A DNA stretch of 64,000 nt from Patescibacteria group bacterium (GCA_016860785.1 BOKC01000004.1:1-64000), one strand, 5' to 3'; counted from the first letter of the stretch, positions 24,828 through 33,111 are shown. Program-made: numbers and translations. The notes: generated by a model not told the origin, from the sequence alone.

Positions 24828-25352
24828 TTAAATTGTTAGTTGTAAAATTATCCCCACCACAATAAGAAGAATAAAAGTAATTCCCAAGCCCTGATAAGGT
24901 AGGATTTGACCATTTCTTAAACGGGCAATAAATCTGCTTAAATAAGGTACCCAAAATAACAGAATACCTCCTAAAACTGATCCGAAAACATAGAGGTTTA
25001 TAAGATAAGTGTTATGGAATAAAGTTCCGTATTCGCCGAAAAAAGAAATGTAAAGAGGACGGTATTCTATGATAAAAGGCATTATGGGAACGATTGTTAA
25101 TAAATAAACACCGACCGCAATGAGGGTGTCCTGATATTTCATGTACTTCTTTTTTATAAGCCGCGCCATCCAGAGACCTAAAGCTAATGCAAAAGCGCCG
25201 ATAAAAACTCCGACTACCGGCGTTTTAACACCAATTGAGGCGGCAAAAACCGCGAGTACTCCGGCGCCAGCGGTGCAAAGCGGACAATGAGCCGAAACAA
25301 ATTTAGGTGCAAGAGCAAACAAACCTAGCAAAATTAATAATTCTTTTTTCAT
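24828..25352 (-). CDS. Hypothetical membrane protein with N-terminal CPLC motif (174 aa)
   Basis: A cleavable or anchoring N-terminal helix is followed at about residues 21-26 by AHCPLCTAG, a CxxC pair placed just outside the membrane. Four more helices follow. The His-Cys-x-x-Cys placement after a signal-like helix suggests metal or redox chemistry at the outer face. It overlaps the DUF411 gene by 4 nt (ATGA), so it is translationally coupled to a copper-related protein. I do not know a named family; a copper-transfer or disulfide partner is inferred from context. Confidence 0.65.
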   Translation of the reverse strand: MKKELLILLGLFALAPKFVSAHCPLCTAGAGVLAVFAASIGVKTPVVGVFIGAFALALGLWMARLIKKKYMKYQDTLIAVGVYLLTIVPIMPFIIEYRPLYISFFGEYGTLFHNTYLINLYVFGSVLGGILLFWVPYLSRFIARLRNGQILPYQGLGITFILLIVVGIILQLTI

Positions 25353-25822
25353 ATTCTTATAAATTCATAAATTTCTCCATCATTTGAAGTAGCATAAATA
25401 ACCCAGTCTTCGGTCTTTGGCCCCGGCATTCCGGGTGTTCCAGAAGGCATCCCTGGTAACGCAATACCTTTTATATCCGGCTTCTCTGTCAGTAGTTTCT
25501 TAATCACTTCAAGCGGAATATGACCTTCAATCGCATAGCCGGCCACAAATGAAGTGTGGCAACTTGATAAGCTTTGCGGAATTCCGTATTCCTCTTTTAT
25601 TTTTCCCAACTCAAGATTGGAAATATCTTTTGCCTCTACTTCTACCCCGCTTCGGGAAAGATAGCTGATATAGACTCCACAACAGCCACACTCAGGCGTT
25701 TTAAAAACTTCTACTTTTTCTCCAGCCAAACTTGTTTGAACAATATCTGAGGGGCCCTGCCAAAGAAATAATATTCCGGCAAAAACAACGAGGGCAATAA
25801 AAACAAAAAATATTTTTTTCAT
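25349..25822 (-). CDS. DUF411 metal-binding protein
   Basis: The 157-aa product has an N-terminal membrane helix (5-22). A DUF411 domain follows, recognisable by FKTPECGCC near the start, KEEYGIPQSLSSCHT in the middle and VAGYAIEGHIP. DUF411 proteins are frequently encoded with copper-resistance genes, and the CGCC plus SCH elements look like soft-metal ligands. The C-terminal tail has a Gly/Pro/Met-rich patch (GMPSGTPGMPGP), which could add methionine ligands. It is between copB and the CPLC membrane protein, overlapping the latter, which fits extracytoplasmic copper capture. Confidence 0.85.
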   Translation of the reverse strand: MKKIFFVFIALVVFAGILFLWQGPSDIVQTSLAGEKVEVFKTPECGCCGVYISYLSRSGVEVEAKDISNLELGKIKEEYGIPQSLSSCHTSFVAGYAIEGHIPLEVIKKLLTEKPDIKGIALPGMPSGTPGMPGPKTEDWVIYATSNDGEIYEFIRI

Positions 25823-25842
25823 AAATTAGTTTATTTTAATTT

Positions 25843-28008
25843 TTAATTCAACGATTTGTTTCTTAAAAACATTGCATTTACTGCCACGGTAACAGTTGAG
25901 GCCGACATAAAAATTGCGGCCACTGCCGGCTCCACCGGCGGCACCCCGTAAAACATCAACACTCCGGCTGCCAAAGGCAAAGCGATAATGTTGTAACCTG
26001 TTGCCCAAAAAAGATTCTGAATCATTTTATTGTAAGTAAGTCGTGAAAGCTGGATGATTTTTGGAATATCGCGTGGATCGTTTTTAGCTAAAATTATGCC
26101 AGCTGACTCAATAGCTACATTGGTGCCGGCGCCGACTGCGATTCCCAAATCGGCTTGGGTTAAAGCCGGGGCATCATTGACTCCGTCTCCCACCATCGCC
26201 ACTTTCAGACCACGATTTTGCAGTTCTTTGACTTTCCCTACTTTTTGCTCTGGCAAGACCCGAGCAAAATATTCATCAATCCCTAATTCTTTAGCAACAT
26301 AAGCTGCTACATCTTCCGAATCTCCCGTAACCATTGCCACTTTAATGTTCTGACTGTGGAGCATCTCAACCGCTTTTTTGGACTCCGAACGAATAACATC
26401 AGATAAGGCAATACCGCCCAAAAGTTTGTCTCCAGACAGAACAAAAATTACCGTTTTACCTTGCTCTTCTAACTCTTTAACTTTTGAATAAATATCTTCG
26501 CTAATTTGAATATTTTTTTCCTTTACCAAAACTCCGCTTCCCACTAAAATTTCTTTTCCGAGGATAAATCCTTTTGCGCCTTTACCAGCTAGGCGCTCAA
26601 AATTTTTTATGTCTTCAAGACCAATATTTCTTTTTTTTGCTTCTTCAACTATTGCTTTGGCAATTGAGTGTTCGGAATATTTATTTACAGAAGCGGCCAT
26701 TTGCAAAACTTTATTCTCTTCAACTCCATCAGCAGACAAAATTACATTCACACCAAACCTTCCTTCCGTTAAAGTCCCGGTTTTGTCAAAAAGCACAACT
26801 TGGGTTCGGCGAGCTTCTTCAAGAGCTAGACGCCTCTTTACGATAAAACCGTTTGAAGCCGCCAAGTTGGTGGAAATTGATGCAACTAATGGCACGGCTA
26901 GGCCCAAAGCGTGAGGGCAGGCAATAACCAAAACCGCCACTAGCCGAGCTACCGCAAAGGCGATTTCCCGGCCAGCCAAAAGCCAAGCAGTTAAAGTAAT
27001 AGCTCCAGCTGAAACAGCAATAATTGTTAAAACAAGCGCCGCTTTGTCGGAGAGAATTTGAAGGCGTGACTTAGAGCTTTCGGCTTCAGCAACCAAACGC
27101 ATTATTCCGGCTAAAAAAGTTTCTTCACCGATTTTTGTTACCTCAACTTCTAAACTTCCGTCGTTGTTTATGGTACCGGCAATTACTTCATCTCCGGCTT
27201 TTTTGGAAACCAACTTTGATTCACCGGTTACAATTGACTCGTCCAGCTCAGATTGACCCCGAATAACTTTTCCGTCAGCCGGCACTCTCGCCCCCGGTTT
27301 TACCAAAACCACATCTCCGACTCTAAGCTCTAGAATCAAAATAATTTTTGTTTTAAACCCTCCTTTATTCAAATTAAGGACTTGCGATGTCGATATATTG
27401 ACATCTGATGTCCTTAATATTAATTCGGCAGTGTCGGGAATTAATTTTGCTAATTCTTTTAGAGCACCGCGGGCTTTTTTAACCGCCTTCATTTCAAGCC
27501 AGTGGCCTAAAAGCATAATTGTCACTAAAGTTCCAAGCTCCCAGAAAAGAGGGTGTTCGCCGGCAAAAATGGCGTAAATACTCCAAAGATAAGCTGCTGA
27601 AATCGCCAAAGCAATCAAAGTCATCATTCCCGGCAACCGAGCTCGAAGTTCTCTAAATGCCCCTGTCAGAAAAACCCAACCGCCGTAGAAAAAGACGATT
27701 GAACCTAAAACCAGAATCAAATATTCAAGTCCGGGGAAATACGGTAAGCTTTTGCCGAAAAACAATTCTGGAAGTTCTGAATAAGCTACAAGCGGTATTG
27801 TTAAAATTAAAGCCACCCAAAATTTCCGCAAAAAACTTTCCGTTTTGTGTCCTTGATGTTTATCGTGACTTGCAGCATCTTTACTTTCTACTTTTGACTT
27901 TCTACTTTTTACTAAATTCATTCCACATTCCGGACACATTCCCGGACCATCTTTTTGAATTTCCGGGTGCATAGGACAAGTATAAAAATTTTTTATAGTT
28001 TCACTCAT
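25843..28008 (-). CDS. copB: CopB-type (P1B-3) copper-translocating P-type ATPase
   Basis: The 721-aa protein starts with a heavy-metal-binding YHS-like module (YTCPMHPEIQ...GMCPECGM, residues 9-30) instead of the CxxC ferredoxin-like domain of CopA. Eight membrane helices frame an actuator with TGES, a phosphorylation site DKTGTLTEG and a hinge MVGDGVNDAPAL. The intramembrane metal motif is CPH (VIACPHALG, near 364-370), which places it in the P1B-3 or CopB group, not the CPC group. Such pumps export copper or silver. It lies in the csoR-led operon after DUF305. Confidence 0.93.
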   Translation of the reverse strand: MSETIKNFYTCPMHPEIQKDGPGMCPECGMNLVKSRKSKVESKDAASHDKHQGHKTESFLRKFWVALILTIPLVAYSELPELFFGKSLPYFPGLEYLILVLGSIVFFYGGWVFLTGAFRELRARLPGMMTLIALAISAAYLWSIYAIFAGEHPLFWELGTLVTIMLLGHWLEMKAVKKARGALKELAKLIPDTAELILRTSDVNISTSQVLNLNKGGFKTKIILILELRVGDVVLVKPGARVPADGKVIRGQSELDESIVTGESKLVSKKAGDEVIAGTINNDGSLEVEVTKIGEETFLAGIMRLVAEAESSKSRLQILSDKAALVLTIIAVSAGAITLTAWLLAGREIAFAVARLVAVLVIACPHALGLAVPLVASISTNLAASNGFIVKRRLALEEARRTQVVLFDKTGTLTEGRFGVNVILSADGVEENKVLQMAASVNKYSEHSIAKAIVEEAKKRNIGLEDIKNFERLAGKGAKGFILGKEILVGSGVLVKEKNIQISEDIYSKVKELEEQGKTVIFVLSGDKLLGGIALSDVIRSESKKAVEMLHSQNIKVAMVTGDSEDVAAYVAKELGIDEYFARVLPEQKVGKVKELQNRGLKVAMVGDGVNDAPALTQADLGIAVGAGTNVAIESAGIILAKNDPRDIPKIIQLSRLTYNKMIQNLFWATGYNIIALPLAAGVLMFYGVPPVEPAVAAIFMSASTVTVAVNAMFLRNKSLN

Positions 28009-28030
28009 ATCTAATTTTTAATCTTTCTAA

Positions 28031-28642
28031 TTATTTTTTAGACCATTCTTTTTGCCAGTTTCTCATAATTTCAATCTCTTCAGATTGAGAAGTTATAATC
28101 TGGTCAGCCAAAATTTGCATTTCTGACCGGACACTTCCAGTAGATAGCATTCTGGCCATCATAATGGCCATTTCGTGGTGTAAAATCATTTGCCTTAAAA
28201 ACTCTAGGTCGAAATTTTCTGCTCTTAGTAGAGCTTCAACGTCTCCCTCCATTCCCTCCATATGCATCGGCATTTGGCCATGCATCATACCGGACATTCC
28301 CGAAAAACTTTCCGGAACTTCTCCATTAAACCAAGCTTGATACCACTCTTTCATCTGATTATTTTCCAAAGTCTGGGCTTTAATAATATCTTCAGATAAG
28401 GATCTAATCTCTTCCCGCCCTGAACGTTCAAGAGCGAGCTCTGCCATAGCAATAGCACCATTATGATGAGGAATCATCTCCTCAATAAAGTGTCTATCTA
28501 TATTTCCTAGAGAAGTAGTGGGTGCTAATTTTTTGCCGGGAGTAAATCCCATCATCAGGTTACCGGAGAAAATTGGTGCAATTGAAATGCCGATAAATAT
28601 TCCGACAACTCCTATTAAAATAAACGAAATTTTTGAATTCAT
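28031..28642 (-). CDS. DUF305 family protein (four-helix, His/Met-rich)
   Basis: The 203-aa protein has an N-terminal membrane anchor (5-25). Two repeated helical pairs follow, marked EEMIPHHNGAIAMAELAL and LEFLRQMILHHEMAIMMA, the hallmark of DUF305. A Met/His-rich loop between them (about residues 117-132) could bind copper. DUF305 proteins are commonly encoded with copper-resistance genes, and this one stands between csoR and copB. It probably acts on the outer face of the membrane as a copper buffer. The gap to copB is 22 nt and to csoR 33 nt, as in an operon. Confidence 0.9.
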   Translation of the reverse strand: MNSKISFILIGVVGIFIGISIAPIFSGNLMMGFTPGKKLAPTTSLGNIDRHFIEEMIPHHNGAIAMAELALERSGREEIRSLSEDIIKAQTLENNQMKEWYQAWFNGEVPESFSGMSGMMHGQMPMHMEGMEGDVEALLRAENFDLEFLRQMILHHEMAIMMARMLSTGSVRSEMQILADQIITSQSEEIEIMRNWQKEWSKK

Positions 28643-28675
28643 AGATTTTTCTAAAATTAAAAATAATAAAACAAA

Positions 28676-28945
28676 TTATTTCTTTCTTGATAATTTATAT
28701 AACGACAAAATCTCTTTAGTTGCTTTACTCTCTTTTCCAGATTTCATCTGCTCTATAACATGAGTAGACAAATGATTCTCCAAAATCAAATCCTCAATCC
28801 CAGAAAGCGCCTCCTTTACTGCCTCTGCTTGAACAATAATATCAACGCAGTATTTACCATTCTCGACCATCTTCTGGAGACCTCTGATCTGCCCTTCAAT
28901 TATTTTAAGCCGTCTTTTGGCTTTGTTTTTATATTCAGCTTTCAT
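28676..28945 (-). CDS. csoR: CsoR/RcnR family metal-sensing repressor
   Basis: The 89-aa all-helical protein matches the DUF156 repressor family (RRLKIIEGQIRGLQKMVENG.YC.DI). Cu(I) sensors of the CsoR type use Cys-His-Cys; here the positions read Cys33, His58 and His62, a Cys-His-His set closer to RcnR without its N-terminal His. The surrounding genes are for copper, so a copper sensor is still the best guess, but the ligand change is real in the sequence. The gene is first in the operon and its promoter contains a TACCCCCTAGGGGTA palindrome, so it is probably autoregulated. Confidence 0.9.
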   Translation of the reverse strand: MKAEYKNKAKRRLKIIEGQIRGLQKMVENGKYCVDIIVQAEAVKEALSGIEDLILENHLSTHVIEQMKSGKESKATKEILSLYKLSRKK

Positions 28946-28976
28946 ATCGTTATTGATTATTAGTTATTGTTTTCCC

Positions 28977-29005
28977 ATTATACCCCCTAGGGGTATTTTA
29001 TGCAA
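28977..29005 (-). promoter_or_regulatory. Copper-operon promoter with CsoR-type operator
   Basis: On the minus strand TTGCAT (29000-29005), a 17-nt spacer and TATAAT (28977-28982) form the promoter. The spacer is almost filled by the perfect palindrome TACCCCCTAGGGGTA (28981-28995), a C-tract/G-tract operator of the kind bound by CsoR/CstR repressors. A repressor here would block both promoter boxes. It controls csoR and the copper genes to its left. Confidence 0.9.
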
Positions 29006-29115
29006 ATTTTGAAATAAGTACAATGAGAGAAGTAGACTTCTTCCACATTCCATAATCAATCTATAGGAAACAAGCAAGTAACAAAAAAATAATTAGGGGT
29101 CAGAATTCTAATCAT

Positions 29116-29158
29116 AAAAAAACATTCTAATATTCTATAGAATGTTAGAATGTTTTTT
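29116..29158. terminator. Terminator downstream of the ZIP transporter gene
   Basis: An A-rich arm ending CATTCTAA (to 29130) pairs with TTAGAATG plus a T-run (29145-29158); the inner bases ATTC/GAAT extend the stem. A/T flanks on both sides make it bidirectional. It ends the minus-strand ZIP transcript. The remaining spacer 29006-29115 shows no gene. Confidence 0.85.
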
Positions 29159-29176
29159 GTAAAGATTTTTTAAAAA

Positions 29177-30022
29177 TCAGAGAGTTTGGGTTTCCACTAT
29201 TTCACCAAAATTGTTATGTTCCTCCTCATCGTGATGTCCTTCCTCCAAAGCAACAAGGGAAAGCATTATTAGAATTCCAACAATTATAGAAGCGAATTGA
29301 ATGGCGGATTTTTTTAGGTTGCGAGTTTTGTGAATTTCCGGCACCAAGTCTGAACCAGCGATATAGATAAAGGCGCCGGCGGCGAAAGCGCCGATGTGAA
29401 AAATGTAAGGCTCCAAAAAAACACCAAAAAGAATAGTCAAACTGGCTCCTAAAACAGCGAACAAGGCGGTAGCAAAATTCCAAGTCAAAGCCTTGAGTCG
29501 CGACATTCCGGAGTGGACTAAAAGCCCGAAATCGGCAATCTCTTGGGGGATTTCGTGCAAAGCCACGGCGATGGCGGTAGTAATTCCAATTTCAATGCTT
29601 ATAAAGAAACTTGCGGCAATTATAACGCCGTCAACCAAATTGTGAACGGAGTCGGAAGTCAAAACTAAAACCCCAAGCGGCTTGATTTTGCCTTTGTAAT
29701 TTTCCATCTGCTCTAACGTATGGCACTCTTCTACACTTTCAACACCATGATGGTGGTGCCAATGGAGAAATTTTTCTAAAACAAAAAAAGTTAAAATCCC
29801 GGCCAAAACCATAAGAGAGATGACTACCCAATTTTCAACGTGTTCAAACGCTTCCGGAATAAGATGGAAAAAAGCATCGCCGAAAAGGGCGCCGGCGGCC
29901 AAGCCGACCAGAACGAAAAGAATTTTTTGCAAAAATTCTTTTTGAAAAGACAGAGTCAAAGCTCCGATCAAAGAGATCAAGCTGACAGCAAAAACACTTA
30001 ATAAAATATAAAAAGTTAACAT
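29177..30022 (-). CDS. ZIP family divalent metal transporter
   Basis: The 281-aa protein has eight predicted membrane helices and the ZIP signatures: HLIPEAFEH in an early helix, a cytoplasmic His cluster (HWHHHHGVE), HNLVDGVIIA in helix 4 and ALHEIPQEIADF in helix 5. ZIP proteins import zinc, sometimes iron or manganese. It is divergent from a Fur-family gene with a palindrome in the 56-nt space between them, so zinc-dependent repression by a Zur-type regulator is likely. The His-rich C-terminus (EEGHHDEEEH) adds another metal-binding patch. Confidence 0.92.
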   Translation of the reverse strand: MLTFYILLSVFAVSLISLIGALTLSFQKEFLQKILFVLVGLAAGALFGDAFFHLIPEAFEHVENWVVISLMVLAGILTFFVLEKFLHWHHHHGVESVEECHTLEQMENYKGKIKPLGVLVLTSDSVHNLVDGVIIAASFFISIEIGITTAIAVALHEIPQEIADFGLLVHSGMSRLKALTWNFATALFAVLGASLTILFGVFLEPYIFHIGAFAAGAFIYIAGSDLVPEIHKTRNLKKSAIQFASIIVGILIMLSLVALEEGHHDEEEHNNFGEIVETQTL

Positions 30023-30026
30023 TTTA

Positions 30027-30051
30027 ATTGCAAATTATTCGCATTTGTAAT
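30027..30051. promoter_or_regulatory. Candidate Fur/Zur operator between the ZIP and fur-family genes
   Basis: ATTGCAAAT (30027-30035) and ATTTGTAAT (30043-30051) form an inverted repeat with 8 of 9 positions paired and a 7-nt centre, the size of a Fur/Zur box. A minus-strand TATAAT lies at 30055-30060, so the predicted ZIP transcript would start inside the box. No other palindrome is present in this spacer. Confidence 0.65.
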
Positions 30052-30078
30052 AGTATTATATTATCAGACCCTAAAAAC

Positions 30079-30510
30079 ATGTCAAACAACAAAACAAAAC
30101 AAGACATCCTGAAACAAAATGGTTTGAAAGTTACATCGACCCGAGTTTGGATGTTAAAGTTATTCAAAGACTCTCACACCCCTTTAAATGCCGAAAAGCT
30201 CCATAAAAAAATGGCTGGCAGAGGTGCAGATTTGGCCACCATTTACAGAAATCTTGAAACTTTTCTGGAGAAAAACCTTATCCGCAAAGTAGATCTGGGC
30301 GGAAATTTTACGTCGTACGAATTAAGCGAAAACCACCATCACCACATCGTCTGTAAAAAATGTGGCTTGGTCGAAGATTTTAACCTCTACCCGAATAAAT
30401 GTGTCATTGACCGCATTGGCAAAAAAATCCTGCGTTCGTCATCTTATTTTGATAGAATAATGGAACACTCTTTTGAACTATTCGGGGTGTGCAGAAAATG
30501 CCAAGATTAA
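30079..30510 (+). CDS. Fur family metal-responsive regulator, Zur-like
   Basis: The 143-aa protein has the Fur winged helix (NGLKVTSTRVWMLKLF, then GADLATIYRNLETFLEKNLI) and dimerisation domain. That domain contains a His cluster (ENHHHHIVCKKCG) and a C-terminal CRKC. The two CxxC pairs form the structural zinc site. ATG 30079 is chosen; an earlier in-frame start at 30028 would place coding sequence over the divergent promoter region and the palindrome. Whether it senses zinc or iron cannot be read directly, but the partner ZIP gene favours zinc. The yibE/F start overlaps its 3' end by 13 nt. Confidence 0.9.
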   Translation: MSNNKTKQDILKQNGLKVTSTRVWMLKLFKDSHTPLNAEKLHKKMAGRGADLATIYRNLETFLEKNLIRKVDLGGNFTSYELSENHHHHIVCKKCGLVEDFNLYPNKCVIDRIGKKILRSSSYFDRIMEHSFELFGVCRKCQD

Positions 30511-31625
30511 AAACATTTTTTTTAATATTGCTCTTTTTTCTCCTACCGACCGCAAACCAAATCGCTCTTGGTCAAGAAATTCATCAAGATTTTCAGGGGG
30601 CATGGAAAGCAAAGGTTGAGAAAGTGGTTTCTGAGGAAAAGGTCCTAATTCCCGGCACCGATACAGAAACGGTGGTTCAGGTTTTGGAAGCCAGAATTAT
30701 GGAAGGAGAAAGAAGTAGTGAAATAATATCTTTGCAAAACGATTACATCCCCCTAAAAATCGGAGACACCTTTTTTCTCAATTTTCTAATAACAATAGAC
30801 GGAAGAGAAATATTCTCTGTCAGGGACGTAGACCGACGACCCACATTGATAATATTTTCTTTGCTTTTTGCGTTTACGATTCTAATTTTCGGAGGATGGC
30901 AAGGGCTTAGGGCGCTGTTGGGATTATTTGGAACTTTTTTAGTCATTATTTACATACTTCTGCCGTTACTTTTAAATGGGTATCCGCCGGTTCTAACAAG
31001 CACTTTGATTGCAACAGTTGTTCTCTTTTTGGCAATCTATTTCACCCACGGATTCAATCGCGAATCAACCGTGGCATTCACTGGAACAATTCTGGCAGTT
31101 TCTATCACAAGCGTCTTAGCTTTTCTTTCAGTTAAAATCGGCCGACTGTCCGGTTTCGCAAGCGACGAAGCCATATATCTAAACTTCAGCACCTTCGGCC
31201 AACTTGATCTTTCCGGATTACTTTTGGCGGGAATAATAATCGGCGTTCTTGGAGTACTCGACGATATTGCCATAACCCAATCGGCCGTGGTTAGCGAACT
31301 TTATGGCACAAATCCAAACCTTTCCAAAAAAGAAGTCTATAACAAAGCCCTGCGAGTCGGGCGCGAGCATGCCGGCGCTTTGGTCAACACACTGGCCTTA
31401 GCTTATACCGGTGCCGCCCTGCCACTTCTCATGCTCTTTTCTATTTCCGAATCCAGTATTGGAATGATTGTGAATCAAGAAGTTTTTGCCTTAGAAATCT
31501 TACGAACAATAGTCGGAAGCATCGGCCTTGTGCTGACAATACCAATAACAACATTGATTGCCGTCTTTGTGCTGGAAAAATATAAGGGTCAAAAACCAAA
31601 AATAGAACACCACCATCACCACTAG
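30498..31625 (+). CDS. YibE/F family membrane protein
   Basis: The 375-aa protein has a signal-like N-terminus, an extracytoplasmic domain (about 25-120) and seven to eight helices. It carries the family's DDIAITQSAVVSEL and REHAGALVNTLALAYTGAALPLL motifs. YibE/F proteins are conserved in Firmicutes and others; the exact activity is not known. It overlaps the Fur-like gene and so belongs to the same transcript. The protein ends naturally in five histidines after a Glu (KIEHHHHH), which may bind the metal handled by this locus. The start ATG 30498 is preferred over a GTG 9 nt upstream. Confidence 0.88.
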   Translation: MPRLKTFFLILLFFLLPTANQIALGQEIHQDFQGAWKAKVEKVVSEEKVLIPGTDTETVVQVLEARIMEGERSSEIISLQNDYIPLKIGDTFFLNFLITIDGREIFSVRDVDRRPTLIIFSLLFAFTILIFGGWQGLRALLGLFGTFLVIIYILLPLLLNGYPPVLTSTLIATVVLFLAIYFTHGFNRESTVAFTGTILAVSITSVLAFLSVKIGRLSGFASDEAIYLNFSTFGQLDLSGLLLAGIIIGVLGVLDDIAITQSAVVSELYGTNPNLSKKEVYNKALRVGREHAGALVNTLALAYTGAALPLLMLFSISESSIGMIVNQEVFALEILRTIVGSIGLVLTIPITTLIAVFVLEKYKGQKPKIEHHHHH

Positions 31626-31641
31626 AGCGCTAGGAAAAAAT

Positions 31642-31670
31642 TTGCAGTAAAAAACAAGTCGTGCTATACT
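31642..31670 (+). promoter_or_regulatory. Promoter of the infC-rpmI-rplT operon
   Basis: TTGCAG (31642-31647), a 17-nt spacer and TATACT (31665-31670) give a good sigma70-type promoter. A start near 31677 leaves a leader of about 25 nt, too short for the long L20-binding leader known in some other bacteria. Confidence 0.75.
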
Positions 31671-31701
31671 TTAGAAGTTAATAACTTGTCGCCTAAAATA
31701 A

Positions 31702-32214
31702 TTGAATAACTGGAAAGCAAGGATAAACCACCAAATTAGGGCCTCTGAATTAAGGGTTATTGGATCCCAAGGCGAAAATCTCGGAATTTTGACCTTAAGT
31801 GAAGCTCTCAAAAAAAGCGAGGAGCTGGGTCTTGATTTAATAGAAATTTCACCAAACGCCAATCCGCCCATAGCCAGAATCTCTGATTTTGGAAAATATC
31901 AGTACGAAGAAAACAAGAAGCAAAAACAAGCGAAGTCAAAATCCCGGTCAGTAGAAGTAAAAAATATACAAATAAAAATCGGTACCGGAGAGCATGACCT
32001 TGGCTTAAAAGCTAAAAAAGCCGGCGAGTGGTTAAGCGAAAAACACAGAGTAAAAATTGATTTGTTCCTACCAGGCCGAACAAAATATCTTGAACAAAAC
32101 TTCTTGAAGGACAGAATGGATAGAATCTTGAAATTATTGCCGGTTGAGTATAAAATCGCTGAACCGCCCAAAAAAAGTCCGAAGGGAATGACAATAATAA
32201 TAGAGAAAAAATAA
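31702..32214 (+). CDS. infC: Translation initiation factor IF-3
   Basis: IF-3 binds the 30S subunit and checks the start codon. The product of about 170 aa has both domains: N-terminal INHQIRASELRVIGSQGENLGI and C-terminal KNIQIKIGTGEHDLGLKAKKA through GMTIIIEKK. The start appears to be TTG at 31702; no ATG or GTG exists between the promoter and the conserved NHQIRA core, and rare start codons are typical for infC because IF-3 discriminates against them. No clear Shine-Dalgarno sequence precedes it. rpmI and rplT follow on the same strand. Confidence 0.95.
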   Translation: MNNWKARINHQIRASELRVIGSQGENLGILTLSEALKKSEELGLDLIEISPNANPPIARISDFGKYQYEENKKQKQAKSKSRSVEVKNIQIKIGTGEHDLGLKAKKAGEWLSEKHRVKIDLFLPGRTKYLEQNFLKDRMDRILKLLPVEYKIAEPPKKSPKGMTIIIEKK

Positions 32215-32285
32215 GTTCTATAAATTAGTTTCGGGATACAATAAAAAACTATAGTCAAAAACTAAGCGTTTAATAACTTAAGATT

Positions 32286-32468
32286 ATGAAAACAAACAAA
32301 TCGTATACAAAAAGGTTGAAAGTAACCAGAAAAGGAAAAGTTATTGCAAGAAAAACTGGTCAAAATCATTTCAATTCCAAAGACAGCGGTCGGAAAGGGA
32401 TTGCAAAAAGGAGATCCTCATCTCTGAAATTTAACAAGAGAATCAGTAGAAGATTTTTATCAAAATAA
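32286..32468 (+). CDS. rpmI: 50S ribosomal protein L35
   Basis: The 60-aa basic protein has the L35 pattern: MKTNKSYTKRLKVT, then KVIARKTGQNHF and a C-terminal RRSSSLKFNKRISRRFLSK. It occupies the usual middle position of the infC-rpmI-rplT operon, 71 nt after infC and 24 nt before rplT. It is slightly shorter than the common 64-65 residues. Confidence 0.93.
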   Translation: MKTNKSYTKRLKVTRKGKVIARKTGQNHFNSKDSGRKGIAKRRSSSLKFNKRISRRFLSK

Positions 32469-32492
32469 AATATTATCTAAGCCGAAAGAACT

Positions 32493-32837
32493 ATGACAAG
32501 AGTAAAGAAGGGGGTTCACGCCCTTAAAACAAGAAAGAATGTTTTAAAGAGAGCCAAGGGTTACAGACATGGCAGGTCAAAAAAAGAAAGACAAGCATAT
32601 GAAGCGCTAGTTCATGCTGGCGCTCACGCTTTTGCGCACCGAAGAGATAAGAAAAATGACTTCCGAAAACTTTGGAACGTGCGGATAGGAGCCGCTTCAA
32701 AAGAGCAGGGAGTTTCTTACAGTAAACTGATTGGTGCTCTGAAAAAAGCCAATATCGCTTTAGACAGAAAAATCCTCTCCGGCTTGGCACAAAATCATCC
32801 CGAAACTTTCAAGAGAGTAATTAAAAAAATCTCCTAA
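32493..32837 (+). CDS. rplT: 50S ribosomal protein L20
   Basis: The 114-aa basic protein shows L20 signatures: MTRVKKGVHALKTRKNVLKRAKGYRHGRS, DFRKLWNVRIGAASKEQGVSYSKLIGALKKANI and LDRKILSGLA. L20 is needed early in 50S assembly and often autoregulates this operon, but the leader here is very short. No strong terminator is seen immediately after the gene; the next unit has its own promoter. Confidence 0.96.
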   Translation: MTRVKKGVHALKTRKNVLKRAKGYRHGRSKKERQAYEALVHAGAHAFAHRRDKKNDFRKLWNVRIGAASKEQGVSYSKLIGALKKANIALDRKILSGLAQNHPETFKRVIKKIS

Positions 32838-32928
32838 CTCCAACAGTCAAAATCCACACCTTGCATTGCGCGAGATGGATATTTTGCTATCATATATTTT
32901 GGACTCGCACACCAAGAAGGAGAAATCC

Positions 32929-33096
32929 ATGGAAAAAGAGCGTGTGGAAAAACCTCAATCAACAACGCATCCGGCAGAGGAACAGGAAGTGTGCCGGAAA
33001 GAAGGAGAAAAAGAAGAAGGGGGGAAAACCAAACCCCAGCCGAGTCAACTCTGCCGGGAACTCTACCTGAGTAAGGCGGAAAGAGTCAGCAGCTGA
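32929..33096 (+). CDS. Small charged protein of unknown function (55 aa)
   Basis: The unit has a possible promoter (TTGCGC, 16 nt, TATCAT) near 32866-32893, a strong AAGGAG ribosome-binding site 6 nt before the ATG, and an intrinsic terminator just after the stop. The 55-aa product is very hydrophilic (Glu, Lys, Gln, Pro), with two cysteines (EVCRKEGE and QLCREL). I recognise no family, and low complexity makes similarity unsafe. As with the 73-aa gene at 16685, the DNA is GC-richer than the neighbours and the gene stands alone. A non-coding RNA function is also possible. Confidence 0.55.
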   Translation: MEKERVEKPQSTTHPAEEQEVCRKEGEKEEGGKTKPQPSQLCRELYLSKAERVSS

Positions 33097-33111
33097 TGAA
33101 GACGGTTTCGT

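Noticed and set aside
30028-30078. Upstream start for the Fur-like protein
   Set aside because: It would add 17 unconserved residues encoded by the operator and promoter region.
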